A DNA stretch of 64,000 nt from positions 224,501 to 288,500 of the forward strand of contig BLJB01000132.1 of the NCBI GenBank assembly GCA_013423325.1, read 5' to 3'. Source of the stretch: Usnea hakonensis. Taxonomy: Eukaryota; Ascomycota; Lecanoromycetes; Lecanorales; Parmeliaceae. Numbering within the stretch: the first letter of the stretch is position 1; every line of letters starts with the position of its first letter. This document shows, piece by piece, positions 1 through 10,879 of the stretch. The notes beneath the pieces are model-generated. The model made no database searches and had not been told where the DNA came from. It was given only the letters and a program-made list of their open reading frames with translations. Made by a program: the position numbers and the translations under genes.

Positions 1-352
1 TATCTATCGACCCCAATTCTAATTGTCTCGACGAAGTCCAGCTGGCTCGTATCAAACTTAGAATGAATATCAACAACGTCGTGAATATAGCCAAGCAAAG
101 GTATCTTGTTGTCTTTCTGCTCGGTGGTTTATAAAAGTCCCTTTGTTTCTTTCGCCTAGATTGAGAACGAGGAAACATAGGCTGATAGGAACCAGAGGTT
201 TCGCGGGAGGAGCTGGAGTAGGTTGAAGGTACATTGTTGCGTTCGTACTCGACGGAAGAGTCTGAATGCTCCGAGTCATACTTTTCGAGATCTGGATCCA
301 GGCCATCATTTTCATCTTCCAGGGCGCGGCTGCGGTGACTTTGTGTTCCCAT
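1..352 (-). CDS. Type II membrane protein, amino end only (runs off left edge)
   Basis: An open frame starts at the ATG on the minus strand at 352-350 and stays open to base 1, giving the first 117 residues. It reads as a polar, Ser/Glu/Arg-rich cytosolic tail of about 85 residues (MGTQSHRSRALEDENDGLD...), then a single hydrophobic stretch near residues 86-104 (YLCLAIFTTLLIFILSLI), then the beginning of a lumenal part. A short basic tail followed by one signal anchor is the usual layout of Golgi glycosyltransferases and similar type II proteins, but the catalytic domain is outside the window, so I infer only topology. The basic residues just before the helix (PPSRKTTR) support a cytosolic amino end. 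It is divergent from the luciferase-fold gene at 1854. Confidence 0.6.
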   Translation of the reverse strand, partial: MGTQSHRSRALEDENDGLDPDLEKYDSEHSDSSVEYERNNVPSTYSSSSRETSGSYQPMFPRSQSRRKKQRDFYKPPSRKTTRYLCLAIFTTLLIFILSLIRASWTSSRQLELGSID

Positions 353-1853
353 GATAGACAAGAACTCAATTAAAACACCAAGGGTTTTTCAGTAAATCAG
401 AGTGCTTGCTGTCGTATGACATCGGGTTGACTCCCATGGTCTTGCGATCGATCGCTAGAAGGAACTGGCAAGTATGGCACTATTCATCTGGCGTAGCCTG
501 CTCTGTCTACAGTCAGAGACTTCGAACGGCAAATTCAGAAGTTGCCTAGGATGACGTGCTGAGGCAAACACAGCATTCTGAAGACTTGTATGCCTCCTGA
601 TCCATCACAGGTTGGGGCTGAAGTAACGCGTTCAATGTTTACTGGGGTTGGCCGGTCGACATGAGCGCCAAGACGGGAAATCGCTGGCTTGGATCATCAT
701 TAGTTGCATGATTTTGCCACTCTTCTTCGAGTCACTTGTCAATAACGTTAACATGTTGAATCTCGTTGAAGTAAGGTCACCAATGACATTGGGTGAGTGT
801 ATCCAAAATTCAACTCAAAAGCACAATGTTGTCTGATTGTCACATGTCCTGCACCGGGATTCTTTAATATCCGAATCCAGACTGCACCAACGTATGCGGT
901 TCGCCAGCACATCCACTTTATAAGTTTCAATAATCTGATGCGGTGTTCCTTCCCGCTGATACCATTCTCGTTAGGTGGTTGTATGGCGCCCATGTTGGAG
1001 AAACATATAATATAATACCGGGCTGATACCAACGTTATTCTCACATCGCGAGGCACAGGCGTGACCTTCTGCTCATTGGACCACCCCAATGCAGTGAACC
1101 ATCAGCAGTGCCTCTTCTCTTCTTTGCTGCAGGCTTTTCTCCGCCAGCAAAGATCTAATGAGAGCTCTGCTTTTCGTAGTTTTCCTGCTTCGTACAATTC
1201 GGGCTAGCATCATCTTTAATGGCCGTAGACGGTCTTACGGCCATTCTGCGCGGCGCAAGTCACATGAGATTATAATCGTCCCAAAATGAGCATCAGGCCA
1301 CGACGGGTGCGGTAGGATGCCTGCGGCCTAGTGCCTGCGTCGCAGACTGACGTCGACCTTTTGCTTGAACAAGAAGATGGCGAAGCTTCTTTGGATGTCA
1401 AAGCTGCAAATGATAGCAGCAAATGATATTTTCTGAAAGGCATGAGGTGTGTACACCTCAAGTAGGTATGCAAATTTCCAATCTCTTGTATTTGTCCAGC
1501 GATCCTTTATGTTTTGTGTATATGGACTTATGCAGCTTACGAATTCAATGAAATGTGATTTATACGGTACCTTGCTTAATTATACTGCTTCTGCATTTGT
1601 GGGGAATGATCTCCATCGCCCCGGAAGTTTGGCCCGCAGTCGCTGGTGAGAAGGAATGAGGTCACATGTCTCGAAAGAATTTGGGCCGGGTATGCCTTCA
1701 TAATGCCATTCTTATTTTCTGCTGCTTACAACTTACAACCTCGAGACTCATTCATCTCTTAATTGCTCCACCTTTCTCACTCTACTACAATTTCATCTTG
1801 ATATTCCACCAAGCAATCTCTCAGTATCTGTTCATTCTATCCTCTTGTCCAGC
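353..1853. other. Intergenic region between divergent genes, no gene recognised
   Basis: About 1.5 kb holding the presumed promoters of the left-edge membrane protein and of the luciferase-fold gene. The short open frames here (for example minus strand 748-1089) have no recognisable domain, no consistent splice extension and no family resemblance. I see no RNA gene or clear repeat. Confidence 0.6.
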
Positions 1854-2942
1854 ATGGCAGCCATCCTTGATCATGCTGCCGAGGGTGCCGAAAATATTAT
1901 TGACATTCACCTCACTCCAGCATCTTCTTCTAAGCTCATCTATCTTCTCTACCCAGGCCTTCTGATGACTCTTCTCCTCCCCGCCTACCGTTTTGTGTTG
2001 AAGGACTACCAAGCCTTCCTGGCCTTGGGTCCTGGTGGTACTCCAAAGACATTCCCAGGCTACCTCCGTGTCTCATACCTGCGTCTCTTCGCCATCAGCG
2101 ATCCCTTTCGGCCCCCATCACTGGCGGAGACAGTCTTTCCTACGAACGCATACCTGCGGCAATTGCCACAACGTTCAGGTCCTCGCCCAACTGTTGCTGG
2201 GATCGCTCCGCATCGCCAATTGAACCAAAAATGTACAGCTGAACTGCATCGTCGTCTTCGAGACGGCCTTCACCAACTCGCGGCAGGCGTTCCATCCCTG
2301 ATACGAATAGGTAACTCCTGCTTCGAGAAACACGGTCTTGCTCTCTTTCTCTCTGCCTGCACACTCTCGGCTTTCCCTGACACATCACATCCTGGTTTTA
2401 GCCATCTGAACCCAACCTGTCAGGATACTGGGGAGATCTGTCATCTACATGCTTCGGTAAGCCGTCCCGGTAGTACAATTCCAACTGGACGTTCAACTTG
2501 TAGTATCCTTCTAGAACGATCTTCTCGTTCAACAAGAACATCGGGCAAATTCTGGCAAAATCGAGCAAGTATCTTTCTTTGTTCTCTTTACTTGCGCCAT
2601 AGGCCTGTCCGTTGCATTTTTGTAAGAAAAAGGCTCTTGAGCGGAAATTTCTGCCATTCACCACTATCAATAGAGGTCACTGCTAACGACATGCGGTATC
2701 CCAAGGACTCTAGCATGCATCTCACACTTCACCCGCTTGACGTTTCAGTCGTGATTTCCGCTGGCTGGGGGGAGAGACATCCGCTTGCAGGCAAGTACAT
2801 CCATGGCAGAAAGTTACTACCCTCCGGGTTCGTCATGGTGTACGCCCCACGAGACGAGAGTCAGATCAAGACTGTGATGGAGATTGTCAAGGCGGGCGCT
2901 TGGTGGGTTGGCGGTGTGGATTTGGCCAAGGCTAATGATTGA
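1854..2942 (+). CDS. Luciferase-fold (DUF5519-type) domain protein, copy A
   Basis: Two exons, 1854-2456 and 2706-2942, encode 279 residues. The 249-nt intron ends with a good branch site (GCTAAC at 2682) and CCCAAG. Splicing restores the motif HLHASDSSMHLTLHP, which is broken in the unspliced frame. ATG 1854 is preferred over the in-frame TTG at 1845. The amino end has a hydrophobic segment (LIYLLYPGLLMTLLLPAYRF, about residues 25-45), then GPGGTP, SGPRPTVAGIAPHRQL and the carboxy-terminal block AGWGERHPLAG ... YAPRDE. This set of motifs is that of the fungal family carrying the Pfam 'Luciferase' (DUF5519) domain. Members are uncharacterised and the domain name does not imply light emission. 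A second homologue lies at 14466-15250. It could be membrane-associated through the amino-terminal helix. Confidence 0.75.
   Translation: MAAILDHAAEGAENIIDIHLTPASSSKLIYLLYPGLLMTLLLPAYRFVLKDYQAFLALGPGGTPKTFPGYLRVSYLRLFAISDPFRPPSLAETVFPTNAYLRQLPQRSGPRPTVAGIAPHRQLNQKCTAELHRRLRDGLHQLAAGVPSLIRIGNSCFEKHGLALFLSACTLSAFPDTSHPGFSHLNPTCQDTGEICHLHASVSRPGSTIPTGRSTCSILLERSSRSTRTSGKFWQNRASIFLCSLYLRHRPVRCIFVRKRLLSGNFCHSPLSIEVTANDMRYPKDSSMHLTLHPLDVSVVISAGWGERHPLAGKYIHGRKLLPSGFVMVYAPRDESQIKTVMEIVKAGAWWVGGVDLAKAND
2457..2705 (+). other. Intron in luciferase-fold gene A
   Basis: GTAAGC donor and AAG acceptor, with GCTAAC about 20 nt upstream of the acceptor. At 249 nt it is roughly four times the usual intron length here. 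The frame stays open through it, so a naive reading gives a 365-residue protein with an unrelated insert. Confidence 0.75.
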
Positions 2943-3525
2943 GGCGGAGTGGCACGAGGTGCACCATCCTCAGAGTCTGAAAGGGAAATATGGTGTTTGA
3001 CATAAGAAGTGCGCTTCTTTGACGAGCTTGTGATTTCGCTGCCTAGTATTCCTCTCCAATGACTTTTTCGTTTACTTCTTATCAGATCTTCGGCAGAGCT
3101 GGCGTATTGTCTATCAAAAGGTGTGCCTAGATGTGAAGATGGCAGAACCCGCTGGCTAAAATGTACAGAATATCCCTTCGTCGTAAGGAGTCGATTTTTC
3201 AAAGAAAATAGGACCGAGGGTTGCCATGGGACAACGCATTGAGAAAACTTTTCGCTTCGCAGTCAACTACTTTGAATTGCTCAGTCTGGCGGCAGAAGCT
3301 TTCTGCTTTGTCAAAAGGACTGGCGACACAAACCCTATGCTCAATTGATATTTTGTATTCACTCGTTCAAACGTATATGTCTCTGTACTCTAGGGGTATA
3401 CCTCGTCGTTGAAGACCAACGCCAGCGTCATGCACTGCACAAGGCCAATTCAAGTCAGCTTCCAGACGCTTACCATGAGCATTAATCACATGTCCGAGAT
3501 GTTGAGATGTCGGACAGGCTCCCAG
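2943..3525. other. Spacer between convergent genes
   Basis: 583 bp between the 3' ends of luciferase-fold gene A and ethanolamine kinase. It must hold both 3' UTRs. I see no gene, repeat or RNA in it. Confidence 0.5.
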
Positions 3526-4960
3526 CTACTCTTCTGCCCATCTTCTTTCTCTCAACGGCTTCTCCCTCCCGTCGCGTTCCCGACTACCATTATCTTCCGC
3601 TCTCCATGCCCAATACTCGCCAAGCCTTATCTGTGCATAAGATGTATAGTCGAAGTCGATCTGCGAGATAGTGGACTGTATAAGCGCCCAGATGCCCCAA
3701 TACAATCCCGGAGCGCCGCGAAACATATCTACTTCTTCAAAGAGGCGAGACACATAGTCAACATTCGGATCGAGCTTAGTATGGGAGGTGTAGCTGGAAA
3801 TGTACTCTTCGATGAAATGACGACGGACTGAACGCGTTGGCAGAGCTCCAAAATTGCATGAGAAGCCACCCCATTCGGCAAAATGATTTGCAATGTCGAA
3901 AGCGGGAGGCGAGGGAGTAGCATATTCGTAATCGATGAATGCAACGGTATCGATGCTACTGTCCTTAGCCAAAGCAGAACGCGGTTGTACAATAACATTG
4001 CCGCTGAGGAGGTCCGTGTGACCAAAAACCAGCTAGAATAGAAGCTGTTAGTAAGAGATCTGATCGATTATTCGTCGGAAGAGGTACCCCATTACCCCCT
4101 AGGCCAGGTGTGTCGCCCAAGTCTGCCACTATTCGTTCGAGCTCTTTCTGAAGGATCCTTTTCCGTTCGATCTCGGTCTCACAAGTCGTCGGTAGAGCAA
4201 AAACCCATTTCTGCATGACAGTCCAAACGTTGGGAGTTGGCTTCGACGGCGTGATAGCGTTAATTTCTTGAAGCGAGGCTGTTGACACTGGGGCAGACGA
4301 CTTGAGCAGTACCTCCATGCCTGCATCGGCAACCACAGCTGTCTTCCCACACCAGTTTATGGGAAGGATTGCGTGCCATTGCCCGAGTCGGCGTGCTACT
4401 CCTCGCCAAACAGGTTCCGATGTGAGGTCTTCAGAACTGCTGACATGACCCCGAATGAATCTGTACATGAGGCCGTTCTGGAAGCGAGCAAGGAGTTGAG
4501 GAGCAAGCTTGTGCTGAGCGAGCAACGAGTGCGAAGTGGCTTCCCCTGGTTTTGCGTCAATCAGTACCCACGTCATGCCACTCGCGCTCGCTTACTCTCT
4601 CGATCGATCAAAACTTCGGTGCCATTGCCATATGCCCGCAGCAGGATTGCCTCTTTATCTATCTGCTCCTCAGTGTAGTCGGGTCGTCTCTTGATCGCTT
4701 TAAGCAACTAAAGCATCATGATCAGTAGATATGTTCCCTCGAGCGTCGACAGAACCTGGATCCGTTTGGCTGAGGCATACAGTATTGGTGATGCCATCCT
4801 TAAAATGGATGAACTCTATTTTGCCATCACTATGCTCCCAGTCCGGGAAGAGAGTCAAGATTAGACGGAGTGCCGACGTCTGGGAATCTGCGTTACTGTA
4901 GGACAGAGATATGTATGGGATCTCGTTGAAGATGTCATTGGTGGTGCCATCAAAAGACAT
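3526..4960 (-). CDS. EKI1: Ethanolamine kinase
   Basis: Four exons (4960-4781, 4707-4596, 4545-4088, 4032-3526) give 418 residues. The introns are 73, 50 and 55 nt. The enzyme phosphorylates ethanolamine with ATP, the first step of the CDP-ethanolamine (Kennedy) route to phosphatidylethanolamine, in the cytosol. Diagnostic pieces are DGITNTLLKA at the first splice junction, VLIDRERE at the second, and the choline/ethanolamine kinase phosphotransferase motif HTDLLSGN (H255, D257, N262) created by joining exons 3 and 4, followed by the metal-binding IDYEYA (D284) and FDIANHFAEW. The carboxy end LGEYWAWRAE is typical. Ethanolamine rather than choline kinase is inferred from overall resemblance, and overlap in substrate use is possible. 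Confidence 0.9.
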
Positions 4961-5954
4961 TGCTTTTGACAGTCATAAGGATTCAAGATTCGGCATAAGC
5001 TCCAGAGTCGCACAGTCTGGTAGTCGTGAAGGGTTAATACTGATATGCACTCAGTGCAATTGAGGTGTGAGGGTTCAGGAAATCCTGCCCCAATTGTTGC
5101 CTGGAAGCCAGTCGCGTGAGCACTGTATCTGCCATATGGTGGAGTGAAGGTAGTAGAGAAGCTGCAGGACTCACTGAAAACCAGTGGAGAATTAGCTTCG
5201 ATATCGATGAATGTCATCTGTATGTATATCTCTCAACACCCTTGACAGATCTTCGACGCCGAATCTTTCGCTTAAAATCAATCAATCTCATAGTCATGTT
5301 TGGGTTTCAATTTTTGTTCGGTACCTAGTTTAGGGTTCTATAAGAATATGTTAGGTACCTTACTGAACAATAATAATATCATTGGAAAGCTTGTTTTCTC
5401 TTATTTAAGGTTGAAACCGCCTCCGTGGCGTCAGAAAGCGGCAGGTAGATGAAAAACTCCTTGTTGGCTCAGGCTGTTACCCCCCACTCACCTCACCTCG
5501 TCACCTCGTCATCTCCCACGGCTACTCTACGATCCTTGTTTTTATGCACACCGGAGGTTTTCCCCTATCAGATCATTGTTAGCTTGCTCGGCAGGGGAAT
5601 TGTGCCACCTTCTTCGCACCACCATCAATAATATGATGAGCGAAACGAACACTGGGGCAATAGCTAGATCGACACCTACCATGGGGGCATGGTTCAACCT
5701 GCCGCTCCAATCACCGTTTTGGTTGCATCCTCCTCGACTTCTTTGCCCTCCATTCCGTTGGTCATGGATCCACACCCATCCATTATCAGGACTGCCGCTT
5801 TTCTTCCTCCTTCTTTCAAAATCCTCAATCGCCTCCTGTACTGTTACCGCCTTCATCTTGAAAGCTACATAAGTTGCCACGATCTCATGGTCTTCGCCAA
5901 AGCATATCAAGGGTCTCTCCTTAAGGCCTCAGTCTGCGCTCTTAAGAAGTAAGT
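4961..5954. other. Divergent promoter region
   Basis: 994 bp between ethanolamine kinase and the seven-helix protein gene. It contains GGTACC/TTAGGTACCTT-type motifs near 5330-5360 and a single TTTAGGGTT. The overlapping open frames on both strands at 5449-5950 are low-complexity and have no recognised domain, so I treat them as noncoding. Confidence 0.5.
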
Positions 5955-7479
5955 ATGGGTCCCTACAGTCCATATGCCATCTCCGAGTCAGAGCAGCCTC
6001 TGTGGAAGCCAGGCGAGGAATTGGCCGCGGCTGCATTTGTCGGAATAGCTCTGTACCTCGTTCTTGATGTCAACGTGGCAATGTGGAGAGTTTTTAGAAA
6101 GCGTACAGGGTGGTACTATTGGAGCATGAAGCTGGGAACGTTGGCATGTGCGGTAGATGCACTTGGAGTCATTCTGAAGTACTTCGTGCCAAGCTCAGGT
6201 CATACATGGGGACTTTACACATTTCTTCTTTTGTCTGGATGGTCCGTCTACGCTCCAGCACAGTTGATTGTGCTTTACTCCCGCCTACACTTGATCAATG
6301 AAAGCAACAAGCTACAACGTTGGGTCTTTATGATGATCATTTCGACCATTATCTTTATCGTTGTTCCTACGTGGGTCGTTGTCTGGCCTGCGTACAATCC
6401 CGATCCAAAGATTTCTTCCCTGTGGTCCCCACGAGACGCTATCGTCGAGAGGTATAATCAGATGGGTAAGTCAGCCTCGGGCCATATACTTGACGATAAC
6501 CAATTGATGTATTTCAGGTTATACTTTGGTAGAACTAATTCTCAGCGGCATTTACGTCTGGTCCTTACTCAAGCTACTAAACCTGAAATCCAGTGTACGA
6601 CAACGTCGTGTCATACGTGATCTTATCTACGTGAATGTTATCCTTGTGCTTTTTGACCTTCTGGTGGTGATTCTACTCTATCTCAACCAGACGGGCATTA
6701 GTCATCCTATCCAGAGTTTTAGCTACGCGTTGAAGTTAAAGCTCGAATTTGTGGTATTGAACCAGCTCATGGCTGTTGCTGCGCGGGGACTACGAAAAGA
6801 AACTTTCGAGGAACAAAGATACCATCATTCGAGTACTCATGATGCTTTTTCCGCAGAATGCCGCCGTTGGGACGAAAAGACACCGTCTGATCAAGCAGAA
6901 AAGCGTGGCGATAGCGATCACGACGCTCTCGGAGAGTATCCGTCAATAGACTCGACCCAGCTTAGTGTGCCTGAACCTGTGCTATCGAGGGGCAGTCAGT
7001 CACATAGACCGACGACAACAGACGACGAGTTGTATGATCACAACCGGATGAAGGACAGTGTCCCTGGCATCAAGCGGGATCGTTCCCCAGAAAATTTTCT
7101 TGAAGACGACAGCGCTTCAAGTCAGCCGGAGGAGATGGAAGAAATGCGGATCCATCCAAGTCAAGCCTGCTTGGGCGAAACACTGCGACCCCGTGAGAAG
7201 TCGTTGCCAGAGGATTCACCCTGTGACATGAAATTTGAGCGCCTGAGAGAAGCCAAGAGAAGGGTTGTACAATCGATGCGCCATCCCCTTGGAGACGACG
7301 AAAGCGAGGATGTAGGCACCAGAAGACAGCCAATGAGAGCGACAATGAAGAGGCATAATCCAAGGAGGAGACGCGACAGTGATGGAGACGACGAGGAGGA
7401 AATTGGTGTGCATATGTGGGAGAAGAATGGGAAAGTCAAGTTGGAAACACCGTGGTTTAAATCCAAAGTCGAAGCGTAA
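5955..7479 (+). CDS. Seven-transmembrane fungal membrane protein (DUF7703-like)
   Basis: Two exons, 5955-6465 and 6518-7479, joined across a 52-nt intron (donor GTAAGT, acceptor TTTCAG), give 490 residues. The joined product has seven hydrophobic segments: roughly 24-44, 55-75, 85-110, 118-140, then (after the junction ...QMGYTLVELILSGIY) three more ending with the LKLEFVVLNQLMAVAA helix. The last 200 or so residues are polar, Arg/Glu/Ser-rich and presumably cytosolic. The motifs APAQLIVLYSRLHL and RDLIYVNV resemble a widespread uncharacterised Pezizomycotina membrane family. The seven-helix topology suggests a receptor-like protein, but no ligand or G-protein link can be read from sequence. 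ATG 5955 begins just before the first helix. Confidence 0.8.
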
Positions 7480-7563
7480 ATAATCAAACAATGTCTCCAC
7501 TGCTTAAGGTCGCTGCCAAGACTTGAAATCGGCAAGACTTCGGAAGCCCCCGCAACCAGGGAT

Positions 7564-7582
7564 GAGATAAGAGTCTTATCTC
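7564..7582. promoter_or_regulatory. Palindromic double GATA site
   Basis: The 19-mer GAGATAAGAGTCTTATCTC has perfect 9-bp arms about a single central base, so it contains GATAAG on both strands. Fungal GATA factors (nitrogen, iron and light regulators) recognise HGATAR. It lies about 345 bp upstream of the CLC start. Function is inferred. Confidence 0.45.
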
Positions 7583-7772
7583 AACGCATACTTAGAGTAA
7601 AGATTATTAAAGATTAAAGGAATGGACTTCGCATCTCATGCACTTTCATCGTGTACTCTACCTTAGATAAGACCATGCTAAATTTGGGCCTGATCCCCTT
7701 ATTAGTATCTTGGTCTTAGACATTGCGGGCCTGGCTTGTTATTTTAGTTATCGCTGATGTCGCATGGCTACA

Positions 7773-7808
7773 ATGACCACCATGACCAGCTTGACCAGCT
7801 TGACCATC
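7773..7808 (+). repeat. Four tandem 9-bp units (WTGACCANC)
   Basis: Units ATGACCACC, ATGACCAGC, TTGACCAGC and TTGACCATC follow directly in the probable leader of the CLC gene. The array is short and imperfect. Function unknown. Confidence 0.7.
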
Positions 7809-7927
7809 ATAGCCAATCTGAAATTCTCATCAACATGCAATCCTGCTACTGATGTATCATCATATCCTATACTGATACCTTTTTCCTTTCCTCCCAGAAA
7901 CGAAGCCTTAGCTTTCCTTCTCAAGGA

Positions 7928-10545
7928 ATGCCACAACATGTCGAACAGCCTAATGAGCGTTCCAAGCTACTCTCCGACCCCGCCAATGATAGGCGTTCGA
8001 GTGTAATACAGCAGGAAGAGGATGCTCAATCCATTATTGGCTCCTATCTGAGCAAGGATGAACATGCTCTTTCATCGACCTCGAGACTAGGAGAACGTCT
8101 TCCATACAATGACTATACCACGGTAGATTGGCTTCATGACCTCGTGGGTTGTCCAGCCTCCGAGCTCAAGAGGAAAGAGATCCATTGACGGTCGCCAGGT
8201 CAAAGACTCCTACCGCTTTCGTTCTGTACACTTCAAGCCGGGTATACGTTATCGACTTGTCGCTACCTTCGATGCCTGTTCCGGGTGGATCGCTGCTGCT
8301 CTCATCGGCATACTTACGGCCTGTGTCGCCTTCCTTGTCGATGTTGCCGAGGCTACTGTGAGCGATTGGAAGCTGGGTTACTGCACCTCGAATCCCTTCG
8401 CAAATCGGGAAGCCTGCTGCACAGCTCGTAGACCCTTTTATAGCCCGACAAAGGCGAACCTTGGGGAAAGGTGTGATGAGTGGCATATGTGGACAGATGG
8501 CTGGTACCATGCATTTGGTATATACGTGGGCTTTGCATTGGTATTTGGGGTTATCAGCTCTTCAACGACCATGCTCACCAAATCCACCTTACCTGCTGCT
8601 GTGTCAGCGCATGGTGACCAGCAACAAGAGCCCGACGTTGGCACTGATCGAGCTGTGACTGGCAAAACCATGTACCTTGCTGCAGGCTCAGGTATTCCAG
8701 AGATTAAGACAATCCTTTCCGGATTCGTTATACCTCATTTCTTGGACTTCAAAGTCTTGTTCGTCAAGGCCGTGGGTGCGGTCTTTGCAGTCGCAACAGG
8801 CATGTGTCTGGGGAAAGAAGGGCCCTTTGTGCACATCTCTACCTGCGTTGCATATCTTGTCGGGATGCGCTTTCCCAAATACCGCAACAATGAAAAGAAG
8901 ATGCGTGAGCTACTCAGCGCTGGCTGCTCATCGGGACTGTCAGTGGCCTTCGGAGCCCCCGTCGGTGGAATCTTGTTCTCCTATGAGGTAGGCCTTCCAG
9001 ACTCCTTTCGTTCTTCCTGATACTCAATCATATTCCAGGAGATCAGCACCTACTTTCCTCGCAAGGTGCTCTGGCGAGCTTTTTTCTGTTCTCTTTGGGC
9101 CGCTGTGATCCTGAAAGCCCTCAACCCCACAGGCACCGGAAAGCTTGTACTGTTCGAGACAAATTATGGAACTTCCTATTCTCCAGTGCATTATCTCATT
9201 TTCATCCTCCTCGGCGTAGCTGGAGGTCTTTGGGGGGGCACATTCTGCAAGTTCAATTTTCTTTGGTCGAACAGTTTTCGACGGTTCCGGTTCATCAAGA
9301 ATTATCCTGTGTTTGAAGTTTTCATTGTTGTTCTAGCTACTGGACTACTTCAATATCCCAACCCCATGACCCGGGAGCCTGGCGATCAGATCATCAAGAA
9401 CCTTCTCCAGGATTGCCGCGAGTCAAATAGCTCATGGATTTGCCAACACGAAGCTAATGGCTCGCCACCCAAATACATTGGCTGGCTGGTATACGGCACC
9501 CTGGTCAAGCTCGCCCTAACAATAGTGACCTTCGGTTGCAAGGTTCCCTGTATGTACATCCCTTGAGGTTGCGATCCGAATGCTGCTAAAAGTCTCTGAA
9601 GCTGGGATCATCATTCCTGCCCTTGACGCCGGTGCATTTTCTGGCCGTCTTGTTGGCCAGTGGGTCTCCACAATCTCTCCCGGTATCTTTGCAATGGTTG
9701 GTGCCGCTGCATTTCTCGCTGGTATGTACTTCCCAAGGGGCTTCATTGCTGAAAGTTTGCATAAAAACAAAAGGCTGCGGCAGCACCATGGACACTCTGG
9801 GCTTTGATTGAGTCATGCCCTTAAATCAACATCTGCTAATTTCGAGATACTCGCAGGCGTTTCTCGCATGACCATCTCACTTGCTGTCATCATGTTGGAA
9901 CTCACGGGTGAACTGGAGTACGTTGTTCCGAACATGATTGCAATACTTGTCGCCAAATGGGTCGCAGATAGTCTGGAGCATGAAGGTGTATATGATCTAG
10001 CGCAAACGGTGCTAGGACATCCTTTCCTGGATCTGGATAACGCCCTTGGCCTAGTACAAGCCCAAAGAGAAAACACAACGGTGGAGAGGCTCATACCGCC
10101 CAAACAGACCATGGGAGAAATCACGGTTGTTGTCCCCAAAGATAACATGGTTCCCCGCAGAGTCCTTGAACAAAAGCTCGACAGACTGAAAGAAAGGGGC
10201 TTACTTGATGGCGGTCTCGTCCTCGTACAAGATGGCATGCTTCAGGGATACCTCGCGGAAGCAGAACTCGACTTTGGGCTCACCAATCTGAGTGGAGTGT
10301 GGAACTCGCCCGAGCGGGTGCGGCTCCTGGGTTCGGGAGAGGAAGGAGAATTCGACCTCAGCAGCTTTGTAGATCGAACCCCGCTGACTGTTTGTGCCCA
10401 GGCACCGATGGAATATGCGGTAGAGATGTTTGGGAAACTGGGTCTGCGGCATCTTTGTGTTGTGGAGGAGGGCACGGGCAAACTGATTGGTGTCATTTTG
10501 AAGAAGAGGTTGATTAATTGGTTGGAGAGTTTGAAGCAACAGTGA
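7928..10545 (+). CDS. CLC-family chloride channel / Cl-/H+ exchanger with CBS domains
   Basis: Five exons (7928-8143, 8199-8987, 9039-9549, 9602-9721, 9857-10545) give 774 residues. The introns are 55, 51, 52 and 135 nt. It is a GEF1/CLC-type membrane protein, expected in endosomal, Golgi or vacuolar membranes. Visible signatures are GSGIPEIK (about 234-241), GKEGPFVH with the gating glutamate (about 277-284), and FSYEE spanning the second splice junction (E335-E336). The glutamate pair aligns with the proton glutamate of exchanger-type CLCs, so Cl-/H+ antiport is more likely than a simple channel (inference). Splicing also restores KVPSGIIIPALDAGAF and FLAGVSRMTISL. The carboxy-terminal 200 or so residues form the paired CBS region. 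The amino-terminal motif DWLHDLVKDSYR crosses the first intron. Confidence 0.95.
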
Positions 10546-10879
10546 AATAAGTGGTTTAAAAAATTGGGGATCCTGTATCGAAAGTTTTTTTGCAAATTTA
10601 TGTTGGATGTATAGTCTTTCTGTTCTTAATCTTCCCTTTCTCTGTCCCCCATCAATTGATGGAGGGCCAAGCATCAATTCGTGACGAATCGTCCGTCACG
10701 AGCACTCCACGTTTTACAAGATGTAACAATGCTGGTGACATTGAGTGAGTCGACAGCTATCTGAAAAATTATTGCACTGTGGGTCCTCAAGATTGTGGTC
10801 ACATTAAGCATGATAAGAGATCGGAGAGTTCCTCTGCAACTCAAGTGAGCGCTCTGATACTAGAGAGCACACATCCCAA
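10546..10879. other. Spacer between convergent CLC and NOC1 genes
   Basis: 334 bp with both 3' ends. A small inverted repeat (CGTGACG...CGTCACG) lies near 10680. No gene seen. Confidence 0.5.

Larger units (their letters stand above)
7480..7927. other. Spacer with GATA palindrome and 9-bp repeats upstream of the CLC gene
   Basis: 448 bp between the seven-helix gene and the CLC gene in the same orientation. It holds the GATA palindrome (7564-7582), another GATAAG near 7667, and four tandem 9-bp units (7773-7808), all on the promoter or leader side of the CLC gene. Confidence 0.5.

Noticed and set aside
748..1089. Minus-strand open frame of 113 codons
   Set aside because: No recognisable domain, atypical composition, overlapping frames on the other strand, no splice partners.
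7748..8006. Small open frames on both strands over the WTGACCANC repeats
   Set aside because: Created by the tandem repeat itself and overlapping the CLC start; no independent support.
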